Shown here: one piece after another, positions 52,581-60,340 of the stretch
Position numbering within the stretch: position 1 is the first letter of the stretch
Layout of the letters: every line of letters begins with the position of its first letter
From: CAZXYS01 sp964645005
GTDB lineage: Bacteria; Bacteroidota; Ignavibacteria; Kapaibacteriales; UBA2268
NCBI GenBank assembly: GCA_964645005.1
Contig: CAZXYS010000024.1
Span: 1-64,000, forward strand
DNA: 64,000 nt
Direction of reading: 5' to 3'
Position numbers and translations under genes: made by a program
The notes under the pieces: generated by a model
Told to the model about the DNA's origin: nothing
What the model saw: only the letters and a program-made list of their open reading frames with translations
Database searches by the model: none

Positions 52581-53348
52581 ATGTCAAAAAGATTTTTGCA
52601 AATCATTGGATTGGTATGTCTGTTTATGGTAATGGCTTCGGTGAAAAATTACGGTCAGCCGCAATTACCGGGTAAATGGAGTATAATGCTGGGAGGAAAT
52701 GTTGGACTAAACACGGCGGTGTCGGATGATATGCAGGCGACAAGGTCGGAATTCGAGCAGGACGTAATCAATGATTATACTTATCAAAAGCTGCCATTTG
52801 CCAATAGTCAGACATCTAACTTGAACTTTACCGGGCAATTAGCCTACAGATTCAAGGGGTCGGCTTTGTCGGCTTTTTTTAATTACGAAATGACATTTTT
52901 TTATAATAGTAATGACGCAATAGCGCAATCCAAAGAAGAAGCGTCGATGCTGATCCAATCATTTATGCCGGGCGTGGAATATACGCTGGGCAAACCTGCG
53001 CAATTATGGAATTGCTTTGGCAGACTGGGATTGGCTGTAAATACGATTGTTGGATCGATGAATTATGAGGGAACGGAAATTGATATTCAGCCGGCTGTGA
53101 GATTAGGATTTATGTCCGAACTTGGCGGCAGGGTAAATATACCGGCGACGCCGCTCGCTGTTGAAGCTGCCGTGGGTTACCAAAATGCTAATTTAATCGG
53201 TAAACGATATAATGAAGTAGAGGTTAATTTATTTGGTATAAGTGAAAGACCACATCTTAATGACGGAAAAAATCCTGATGTCGAGGGCGATGAAAATAAG
53301 ACTATAGATTACCTGTCGATAAGATTTGGCTTAAGGATGTGGTTTTGA
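52581..53348 (+). CDS. outer membrane protein, probable target or partner of the ECF system
   Basis: 255 residues. A signal peptide (MSKRFLQIIGLVCLFMVMASVKNYG) is followed by beta-strand-rich sequence (WSIMLGGNVGLNTAVSDDMQ, AYRFKGSALSAFFNYEMTFF, GRVNIPATPLAVEAAVGYQN) ending in the outer-membrane signature LSIRFGLRMWF. AGGAG lies before the ATG. It is the third gene, 19 bp after the anti-sigma-like gene, so all three are probably one operon. Confidence 0.75.
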   Translation: MSKRFLQIIGLVCLFMVMASVKNYGQPQLPGKWSIMLGGNVGLNTAVSDDMQATRSEFEQDVINDYTYQKLPFANSQTSNLNFTGQLAYRFKGSALSAFFNYEMTFFYNSNDAIAQSKEEASMLIQSFMPGVEYTLGKPAQLWNCFGRLGLAVNTIVGSMNYEGTEIDIQPAVRLGFMSELGGRVNIPATPLAVEAAVGYQNANLIGKRYNEVEVNLFGISERPHLNDGKNPDVEGDENKTIDYLSIRFGLRMWF

Positions 53349-53405
53349 TGTTTAAAAGCCCATAGAATGTATAGGAGTGGTTTTCACGGCTGGTGAGAAA
53401 GTTTA

Positions 53406-53468
53406 GAAGAACCACCCCTCTTTTCTTTCCACTCCTTATTAAGGAGGGGATACAGGGGTGGTTCTTCT
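53406..53468. repeat. dispersed palindromic repeat, family A
   Basis: GAAGAACCACCCCTCTTTTC, then CTCCTTATTAAGGAG, then GGGGTGGTTCTTC. The outer arms pair over about 12 bases. It lies between convergent genes and could terminate both. Confidence 0.8.
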
Positions 53469-53540
53469 AAGATGAGGAAGGAAGGTGGTAATTTCTTAGG
53501 GTTGATGTTCTAACGAAATATCCTTAGAATAATATATATT

Positions 53541-54932
53541 CTACAATTCCTTAATCTCATTAACCAGCTTAGTCATAGCGTCCTTAGCGTCGCCGAAGTA
53601 CATAAGCGAGTTGTCGTAAAAGAACAGTTCGTTATCTACGCCGGCGTATCCTACGCGCATTGAGCGCTTATTGATCATAACCGTTTTCGCATAATCAACA
53701 TTCAGGATGGGCATGCCGTATATCGGGCTGCTCTGGTCATGGCGCGCTGCGGGATTGACCACGTCATTGGCGCCGACTATGACGACGATGTCCGTGTTCG
53801 GGAAATCATCGTTGATGTCTTCCATTGCGTAGAGCTTGTCGTAGGATACCTGTGCCTCCGCGAGAAGGACGTTCATGTGCCCGGGCATACGTCCCGCAAC
53901 TGGGTGGATAGCGAATCGCACGTTCTTGCCCTTTTCTTCCAGGACATTCGCGAGATCGCGGACGGCATGCTGCGCCTGTGCTACAGCCATACCGTAGCCA
54001 GGGACAATGATTATATTATCCGCTGTGTCGAAGATCATTGCTGCTTCTTCGGAATCCACGGATTTGACAGTGCCCTGCTGTCCTTCGGGACCGCCTTCGG
54101 GTCCTTCGGCGCCGGCTTCAGCCCATCCGCCGAGAACGACATTCATCAACGAGCGGTTCATGCCTTTACACATGATTATAGTCAAGATCATACCGGAAGC
54201 GCCAACCAGCGCGCCGGCAATGATGAGCATGTTGTTCATTAAAACGAAGCCTGTCATAGCCGCTGCCAGACCCGAATAAGAGTTCAGCAGCGAAATTGCC
54301 ACCGGCATATCCGCTCCGCCAATGGGCAGCACCAGCAATATGCCGAACAGCAAGGAAACGCCTACGATTGCGAGGACAATTTCCACGGACAACGGGTTAA
54401 TTACAACAAGAATACCAGCAGCGAGCACGCCCAATAATAACAGAGCATTTATCGGGTGCTGCAGCGGATATTTCACGACTTTGCCGGTGACAATGCCGGA
54501 AAGTTTACCGAATGCTATAAGCGAACCGGTAAATGTTACGGAACCGATCAATATACTTAGCACCATTGTAATGCTGGTTTCAATGTGCGCCGGGTGCATA
54601 CCGTTGAAAATTTTGTAGTATTCCGATAATGCGACAAGCGCCGAAGCGCCGCCGCCAAAGCCGTTCAGCAAGCCAACCATCTCGGGCATACCCGTCATTT
54701 TTACAGTTCGCGCCATTATAGCGCCTATCGTGCCGCCAACTACAAGCCCGATGATTATGTATTCGTAAGTTAGTACATTTCTGTCGAATAATGTGACTAC
54801 AATTGCTATGAGCATCGCCAGCGACGCAAGCTGGTTGCCGCGTCGTGCGGTTTTGGGCGAGCTTAGATTTTTAATTCCTAATATAAAAAGTACTGAAGAG
54901 ACAAGGTAAGCTAATAGTATTACTATGTCCAT
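53541..54932 (-). CDS. pntB: NAD(P) transhydrogenase subunit beta
   Basis: 463 residues. Domain II carries about nine membrane helices (from LAYLVSSVLFILGIKNLSSP to MILTIIMCKGMNRS, about 5-265) with the proton channel. A linker with GPEGGPEGQQG follows. Domain III (285-463) is the NADP-binding Rossmann unit with VPGYGMAVAQAQHAVRDL and the end motif VGYAGVDNELFFYDN. It couples proton entry to hydride transfer from NADH to NADP+. The pntAB gene lies 7 bp upstream in the same operon. Confidence 0.96.
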   Translation of the reverse strand: MDIVILLAYLVSSVLFILGIKNLSSPKTARRGNQLASLAMLIAIVVTLFDRNVLTYEYIIIGLVVGGTIGAIMARTVKMTGMPEMVGLLNGFGGGASALVALSEYYKIFNGMHPAHIETSITMVLSILIGSVTFTGSLIAFGKLSGIVTGKVVKYPLQHPINALLLLGVLAAGILVVINPLSVEIVLAIVGVSLLFGILLVLPIGGADMPVAISLLNSYSGLAAAMTGFVLMNNMLIIAGALVGASGMILTIIMCKGMNRSLMNVVLGGWAEAGAEGPEGGPEGQQGTVKSVDSEEAAMIFDTADNIIIVPGYGMAVAQAQHAVRDLANVLEEKGKNVRFAIHPVAGRMPGHMNVLLAEAQVSYDKLYAMEDINDDFPNTDIVVIVGANDVVNPAARHDQSSPIYGMPILNVDYAKTVMINKRSMRVGYAGVDNELFFYDNSLMYFGDAKDAMTKLVNEIKEL

Positions 54933-54939
54933 GTTTCAC

Positions 54940-55227
54940 TCATTTTTTCTTCTTAAACATTTTTAACATTCTGTCGGTAACCATAAATCCGCCAACTACG
55001 TTGATAGCGGCAAAGATTAAAGCTGCAAGCCCTAAAATTGTGCTGATCGTGAATTCTTCCATGCCTGCGCTTATCAGAGCACCTACGATAGTAATCCCCG
55101 AAATTGCATTAGCGCCGGACATTAGCGGCGTATGCAGTGTGGGCGGTACCTTCGTGATAAGCTCGAAACCGGTAAAAACCGCCAGCACAAACACGTATAT
55201 TAGCATAATAAGTCCGCCAAGACCCAT
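54940..55227 (-). CDS. pntAB: NAD(P) transhydrogenase subunit alpha, membrane part
   Basis: 95 residues with three to four membrane helices (MGLGGLIMLIYVFVLAVFTG, MSGANAISGITIVGALISAG, ILGLAALIFAAINVVGGFMV). In three-gene transhydrogenases domain II of the alpha chain is a separate peptide like this. GAGGTG precedes the ATG. It lies between pntAA (12-bp gap) and pntB (7-bp gap), so the subunits are made together. Confidence 0.93.
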   Translation of the reverse strand: MGLGGLIMLIYVFVLAVFTGFELITKVPPTLHTPLMSGANAISGITIVGALISAGMEEFTISTILGLAALIFAAINVVGGFMVTDRMLKMFKKKK

Positions 55228-55238
55228 AATTCACCTCT

Positions 55239-56387
55239 TTAGTTTGATAACAATTCTTTAGTTTTTTCGTGAATGACTTCGCTGTTGCGCGCCAGCAGGC
55301 AGCCTTTAACGATCTCATCTTCCATGTTAAGTTCCACCTGTCCATCTTTACTGATATGTTTTAGCAGGTTGAACATATTCTTGGAATACATCTCGCTGGC
55401 GTGATAAGCCACGAGACTGGGAAGATTCGATTCGCCGATAATTTTGACATTGTGCTTCTCAATAGTCTGGTCGATCTGGCTGAGTTCGACGTTACCGCCG
55501 AATTCAACAGCCATGTCGAGAATAACCGAGCCCGGACGCATATTCTTTATCATCTCTTCGGTCACAAGTACCGGCGCCTTTTTGCCCGGAACCAGCGCCG
55601 TAGTGATAACTATATCGGCATCGGTTACGCGCTTATATATTTGTTCCTGCTGTCTCTTAAGAAATTCTTCGGAAGCTTCTTTCGCGTAGCCGGTGTCTTC
55701 CTGCATGGATTCATCGGTTTCTACCTCGATAAATTTCCCGCCGAGGCTTTCGACTTCTTCTTTGACCTGCGGTCGAATATCGGATACGTAAACCACAGCG
55801 CCCAGTCGCCGCGCTGTACCTATTGCCTGCAATCCGGCAACGCCAGCGCCCATAATGACAACTTTAGCCGGGGAAATAGTCCCGGCGGCGGTCATCATAA
55901 GCGGAAAGATCTTGCGCAGTTCATTCGCAGTCATGACGACACTCTTATATCCGGCAAGGTTCGCCTGAGAACTAAGAGCGTCCATCTTCTGGGCGAGAGT
56001 TGTTCTCGGGATAGCTTCCATGCCGATAACGTCGATGCCCTTATCCGCGCATTGTTTTGTATCCTGGGGGTTGTTTAAGGAATACATGAAGCTGATCAGC
56101 AGCGTCCCCTGCTTGATCATGTCAGATTCATGCTTGTTCAGATCGGGATGGTTCATAGGCCGCTGCACTTTCAGGACGACATCCGCCGAAGAGTACATTT
56201 CCTCGACTTTATCAAAAAGCTTAGCGCCTGCATTCTCGTACTGCTGGTCGGTATATCCGGCTTCTATTCCTGCATCTTTTTCTACGGATACCTGGAAGCC
56301 CGCTTCGATCAATTTCGACGCAGTATCGGGAATGATCGCGACTCTTTTTTCACCCTTTTTAATTTCTTTTGGTACTGCTATTGTCAC
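55239..56387 (-). CDS. pntAA: NAD(P) transhydrogenase subunit alpha, NAD-binding part
   Basis: 382 residues, soluble domain I, related to alanine dehydrogenase. AVPKEIKKGEKRVAIIPDTA starts the protein; the substrate loop is VLKVQRPMNHPDLNK; the NAD-binding Rossmann motif is VVIMGAGVAGLQAIGTARRLGA. It carries NADH for hydride transfer to the NADP site of PntB. It starts with GTG, supported by GGAG. First gene of the three-gene pnt operon, which supplies NADPH at the expense of the proton gradient. Confidence 0.95.
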   Translation of the reverse strand: MTIAVPKEIKKGEKRVAIIPDTASKLIEAGFQVSVEKDAGIEAGYTDQQYENAGAKLFDKVEEMYSSADVVLKVQRPMNHPDLNKHESDMIKQGTLLISFMYSLNNPQDTKQCADKGIDVIGMEAIPRTTLAQKMDALSSQANLAGYKSVVMTANELRKIFPLMMTAAGTISPAKVVIMGAGVAGLQAIGTARRLGAVVYVSDIRPQVKEEVESLGGKFIEVETDESMQEDTGYAKEASEEFLKRQQEQIYKRVTDADIVITTALVPGKKAPVLVTEEMIKNMRPGSVILDMAVEFGGNVELSQIDQTIEKHNVKIIGESNLPSLVAYHASEMYSKNMFNLLKHISKDGQVELNMEDEIVKGCLLARNSEVIHEKTKELLSN

Positions 56388-56494
56388 TATATCACTCCCA
56401 AATATTTATTAATAAATGAATCGATTTTAGGAAAAGCTATATAAATATTTACTTCATGTTAACGAGCAAAGATAGTTTTTAATTTAAAAAATGT

Positions 56495-56857
56495 TTAGTT
56501 AACTTCATCTATAGTTTCGCTTTGTTTGACTTCGAGGTTGCGGATAAGGTCGCGCATTTTAATATAGCGGAAGGTGCCGAGCCAGACTGTTATTACGGCA
56601 GATGGAATGAAGACCCAGCCTAAAACCATAAAAAAATGGGTATCGAAGAATTTGATAAATGAAAAACCGGCAACTGCAAGAGTAAGCGCTGTTCTCTGAT
56701 AAGAGAGGAAGGTACGCTCGTTTGCGAGGATAGAGCGCGCCGCCGCTAATTGGTCGGTCAGCGGCAGCTGCTTTGCGATGAATCGCTGGTAGAGATTCCG
56801 CAGATTATCTTTTTGAAATTGCTTTATGCCGAGTTTTATTTTTTTAGTTATTTTCAT
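56495..56857 (-). CDS. DUF202 family membrane protein
   Basis: 120 residues. LAAARSILANERTFLSYQRT is the family hallmark, followed by two membrane helices (ALTLAVAGFSFIKFF and VLGWVFIPSAVITVWLGTF). DUF202/YidH-type proteins are small inner-membrane proteins of unknown function; in eukaryotes the domain occurs in the polyphosphate-making VTC complex. It lies 107 bp before the pnt operon but is separated by AT-rich DNA, so cotranscription is uncertain. Confidence 0.85.
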   Translation of the reverse strand: MKITKKIKLGIKQFQKDNLRNLYQRFIAKQLPLTDQLAAARSILANERTFLSYQRTALTLAVAGFSFIKFFDTHFFMVLGWVFIPSAVITVWLGTFRYIKMRDLIRNLEVKQSETIDEVN

Positions 56858-57002
56858 ACGCTAAAATGATTTATTATAAATAATACGTTGGTTTAAACGT
56901 AGGTGGAGTGGATAAATTTTGAGGATAAGGTTTCGTAAAATAAAAAATCATGGTGCTGCTAATTAAATATAAATTTCTTATGTTTTTAAAAAAAATAATG
57001 CA

Positions 57003-57116
57003 AATATAAGAAAAAGGTTAAAAAATGGTTTTGTAAATAACAAGCAGCGTTACAAATGCAAATCCTGCAATTATAACTACACTGTTAAATTAAAATCTAC
57101 TGCTAAATCAGAATGA
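57003..57116 (+). pseudogene. transposase zinc-ribbon remnant (IS1-like)
   Basis: In an otherwise empty gap one frame reads KNGFVNNKQRYKCKSCNYNY followed by TVKLKSTAKSE and a TGA. This is the N-terminal zinc-finger region typical of IS1/IS1595-like transposases (KNG...KQRYKCKxCxxxFT). The first CxxC half and everything after it are missing. It is a decayed fragment of a lost insertion sequence. Confidence 0.6.
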
Positions 57117-57626
57117 CGCTTATGGGACAGCCTCGAATTCCCCTCTTTGAGGGGTGTCCGAGCGCAGTTGCAGCTCAGCGGAAACAACGCTTTAGCGAGG
57201 CGAGGACGGAGTGGATTCTTATATAACCCATGGTTTTTGATAACCTTATGGGAGACCTGTGCTTACAAAAGTGTTAGATGGGATATTTCATTAGAACTCA
57301 TTTATTTTACTAACATGTTACAATCCCATAACTTAGAAGAACCACCCCGTAAAGCCTTCGGCTTCACTCCCTCTTTACTAAGGAGGGGAAAAGAAGGGGT
57401 GGTTAATTTCTTAGGGTTAACCCCGGAAAATTCATTATAAGAATTCCCTAGTCCCTAAATCCCTTCTACCAAGTGGAGAAGGGACTTTCATTGTAATAAG
57501 AAATTCTTTTACACCCTCTTTCCGCCGGAAGAAGGGCTGGAGATGAGGGGGAGCAAGAGATTGTTTAAGTGCTAATGCAAAATCCGGGTTTATTATTTCC
57601 AACATAAGCCTGAGAATCATACAGAC
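57117..57626. other. repeat cluster between the DUF202 and feoAB genes
   Basis: Holds a family B repeat (57137-57187: AATTCCCCTCTTTGAGGGG, GAGCGCAGTTGCAGCTCAG), a family A repeat (57341-57404) and a degenerate REP-like stretch with CTTTCCGCCGGAAGAAGGG (about 57520-57560). No gene was seen. Confidence 0.65.
57341..57404. repeat. dispersed palindromic repeat, family A
   Basis: ACCACCCCGTAAAGCC, CTTTACTAAGGAGGGG and GGGGTGGTT, in reverse orientation relative to the copy at 135-208, which shares the AAGCCGAAGGCTTTAC segment. Confidence 0.8.
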
Positions 57627-60173
57627 CTAAAACAAACTCCCTATCTGATACGCAGCGAAAGCTATCAGCCATGCAAGCACAGTGGAATAAACAGTCGAGA
57701 ATGCCGACCACTTCCACGCGCCGGATTCTTTCTTGATGGCTGCAACCACGCCCACGCAGGGGAAGTATATCAGGATGAACAACATGAAACTGAAGGCTAC
57801 CAGCGGTGTGAATACCTTCTGACCTTTCTTCTCGCCATGTTGGTATTTTGCCTGCTGAAGTTTGTTTATGAGGGATGTACTGTTTTCATCGGCACTTTCA
57901 TCAGCCTGATAGAGAACGCCAATTGTGCCGACAACGACTTCCTTCGCGGCGACACCAGTGAGTATGCTGACACTCATTCTCCAGTCGAAACCGAGCGGTT
58001 CCATCACCGGTCCCATGAAATTGCCGATGCGTCCGATGTATGATTTCTGCTGTTTTTCGCTGTGGCGGGCGAGCTGCAATTGATTTACGATCTCCTCTTT
58101 TTCCTGCATGAGTCTGCTGGCTTCCGCGCCGGAAGCGTCAGCAAGCAGAGCGGCATATTTCTGCTTGGTTTGCTGGATCATGCCGGTATAATCTTTTGAT
58201 AGTTCGATGTTGCGCGGAAAGTACCCCAGAGCCCAGATTATCATCGACGCTACTAAGATTACGCCGCCGACTTTCTTCAGATATTGCGAGGCTCGGAACC
58301 ACATGTGCCGCATGACAGTCCTGAAAGTGGGGAATCTGTATGGCGGCAGTTCCATAACGAAGGGAATATCCTTCTTCTTGAACATTGTCTTCCGGAAAAG
58401 CCATGCTGAGAAGATAGCAAGGAAAATTCCTATAATATATAGAGAGAATAGTACCAGCGACTGATATGTCACGAAAAAGGCGCTTATAAGCAGTACGTAG
58501 ACTGTTAATCGTGCGCTGCAAGACATGAACGGATTGACGAGAATTGTCAGCATCCGGTCGCGCTTGCTTTCTATAATACGCGAAGAAAGTATTGCCGGGA
58601 CGTTGCACCCGAAGCCCATAAGCAGCGGGATAAACGATTTACCGTGTAATCCCATCTTATGCATAGCGCGGTCCATGATGAACACGGCGCGAGCCATGTA
58701 GCCGCTGTCTTCCATCAACGAGATGAAAAGATAGAGCAGCACTATGTTCGGCAGGAAGACTATTACGCCGCCTACCCCGCCTAAAATGCCGTCCGTTACG
58801 AAATCTTTTACAATGCCGTCGGCAAGCAGTATGTCCACCTGTGCGGACAGGAAGCCGACGCCTGTTTCTATCCAGCTCATCGGGTATTCGCCGACATTGA
58901 AAGTTACATAGAATGTCAACCACATGAAAAACAGGAACAGCGGTATGCCCAGATACTTATGCGTTAGCAGCTTATCAATTTTTTCGCTTTGGGAAGTTAC
59001 CTGCTTGTTCCCGGGCTGCAAGGTTTCCTTGAGGGCGCCTTCGATAAAGCCATATCTGGCGTCAGTAAGCACCGACTCACTGTCTTCGCGGAATTCGCTT
59101 TCGATACGGTTAATTTCTTTGTCCGTTTTTTCCAGTATTTCCATAGTGTTGTGACATCGTTCGGCGGTTTCTCTGGCAGCCTTATCCTGTTCGAGAAGTT
59201 TTATAGCCAGAAACCTTGATGATAACCTGCCTTTGAAATAATTATTCTCAGGTATGTCAATGAGTTTCCGCAATTTTTTGATTGCATTTTCAATCGTGGT
59301 CCCGTAATTTATGTGTACGTGCCGGACGGTTTCATCCCTGTCGTGGTATATTTCGATGATACGCTCGAAAAGCTCTTTTATGCCCTTGCCCTTGGAAGCG
59401 ACTGTCGGCACAAAAGGTACGCCGATCATCTTGCCGAGCATGTCGTAGTCGAACTCGTCGCCCTTTTCTTCCATCTCGTCGTACATGTTCAGCGCTGTGA
59501 CGACTTTCAGATCCATGTCGATCAATTGCGTCGTAAGATACAGATTGCGCTCGAGGTTAGAAGCGTCTACGACATTCACAACTATATCCGGGGTATTGTG
59601 GAATATATAGTCCCGCACATAGAGTTCTTCGTTCGAATAAGCTGTAATTGAGTAAGTGCCCGGCAGATCAACTAAGTTAAATGTATATCCCTTGTAATTG
59701 AACTTAGCTTCTTTTAAATCTACCGTTACACCGCCGTAGTTGCCGACTTTCTCTCTTGAATGAGAAGCAGAATTGAATATAGTAGTTTTTCCGCTGTTCG
59801 GATTGCCTACAAAGGCTACACTGATTGTTTTTTTCTTTTTGAATGACTCAACGAAAAGCTCTTCTTCGATTGTGCCATTGTAATTATTTCGAACTGATCC
59901 CAGCAGGTCTGCTTCCGAAACAACCTCGATAAGTTCTGCTTCGGTATTTCTCAGGGATACATTGTATCCCATTAATTTGTATTCCACGGGGTCATGAAAT
60001 GGCGCTTTCTTAACGGATTCTATTTGCCTGCCGACAACAAATCCCATTTCCAAGATTCTTTTACGGAATGCGCCAATACCTTTAATTTTTGTAATGATAG
60101 CCTTTTCGCCCGGCTTCAGATCTATGAGTTTTTTGGTCTTATCTTCCTGCGCTATTATACCGTCTTGAAACAT
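57627..60173 (-). CDS. feoB: ferrous iron transporter FeoB with fused N-terminal FeoA domain
   Basis: 848 residues. Residues ~13-85 form a FeoA/SH3-like domain (LIDLKPGEKAIITKIKGIGA, then KRILEMGFVVGRQIE). The FeoB G-domain follows: G1 GNPNSGKTT (123-131), G3 DLPGTYS and G4 NMYD. The GDI-like helical region precedes the membrane domain with two Gate motifs (GFGCNVPAILSSRIIESKRD and the C-terminal half) and about ten helices. It imports Fe2+ across the inner membrane. FeoA is normally a separate protein. The upstream DNA carries a large inverted repeat. Confidence 0.95.
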   Translation of the reverse strand: MFQDGIIAQEDKTKKLIDLKPGEKAIITKIKGIGAFRKRILEMGFVVGRQIESVKKAPFHDPVEYKLMGYNVSLRNTEAELIEVVSEADLLGSVRNNYNGTIEEELFVESFKKKKTISVAFVGNPNSGKTTIFNSASHSREKVGNYGGVTVDLKEAKFNYKGYTFNLVDLPGTYSITAYSNEELYVRDYIFHNTPDIVVNVVDASNLERNLYLTTQLIDMDLKVVTALNMYDEMEEKGDEFDYDMLGKMIGVPFVPTVASKGKGIKELFERIIEIYHDRDETVRHVHINYGTTIENAIKKLRKLIDIPENNYFKGRLSSRFLAIKLLEQDKAARETAERCHNTMEILEKTDKEINRIESEFREDSESVLTDARYGFIEGALKETLQPGNKQVTSQSEKIDKLLTHKYLGIPLFLFFMWLTFYVTFNVGEYPMSWIETGVGFLSAQVDILLADGIVKDFVTDGILGGVGGVIVFLPNIVLLYLFISLMEDSGYMARAVFIMDRAMHKMGLHGKSFIPLLMGFGCNVPAILSSRIIESKRDRMLTILVNPFMSCSARLTVYVLLISAFFVTYQSLVLFSLYIIGIFLAIFSAWLFRKTMFKKKDIPFVMELPPYRFPTFRTVMRHMWFRASQYLKKVGGVILVASMIIWALGYFPRNIELSKDYTGMIQQTKQKYAALLADASGAEASRLMQEKEEIVNQLQLARHSEKQQKSYIGRIGNFMGPVMEPLGFDWRMSVSILTGVAAKEVVVGTIGVLYQADESADENSTSLINKLQQAKYQHGEKKGQKVFTPLVAFSFMLFILIYFPCVGVVAAIKKESGAWKWSAFSTVYSTVLAWLIAFAAYQIGSLF

Positions 60174-60210
60174 ATTATATATCTTATCATTTTATTTTGC
60201 TTTCACTTGT

Positions 60211-60248
60211 AATAGTAATAACAATTTAACTTATTTGTTATTGCTATT
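60211..60248. promoter_or_regulatory. inverted repeat upstream of feoAB
   Basis: AATAGTAATAACAA and TTGTTATTGCTATT form 14-bp arms with one mismatch and a 10-bp spacer, 38 bp before the start codon. It could be a binding site of an iron-responsive dimer (Fur or DtxR type) or a leader hairpin. A second small palindrome (TTAGTTATTACTAA) lies at about 60256-60269. Confidence 0.45.
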
Positions 60249-60280
60249 ATTAATTTTAGTTATTACTAACTGTCAATTTA

Positions 60281-60308
60281 ATAAAAAATTGTCAGGTGTA
60301 AAACACCT
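60281..60308 (-). terminator. rho-independent terminator of the IgGFc-type gene
   Basis: On the minus strand AGGTGT/ACACCT forms a 6-bp stem, followed by GACAATTTTTTATT. It lies 33 bp after the stop codon of the 1005-residue gene. Confidence 0.7.
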
Positions 60309-60340
60309 AATATATTTTGTATAGACGTTGTTGCAGACAA

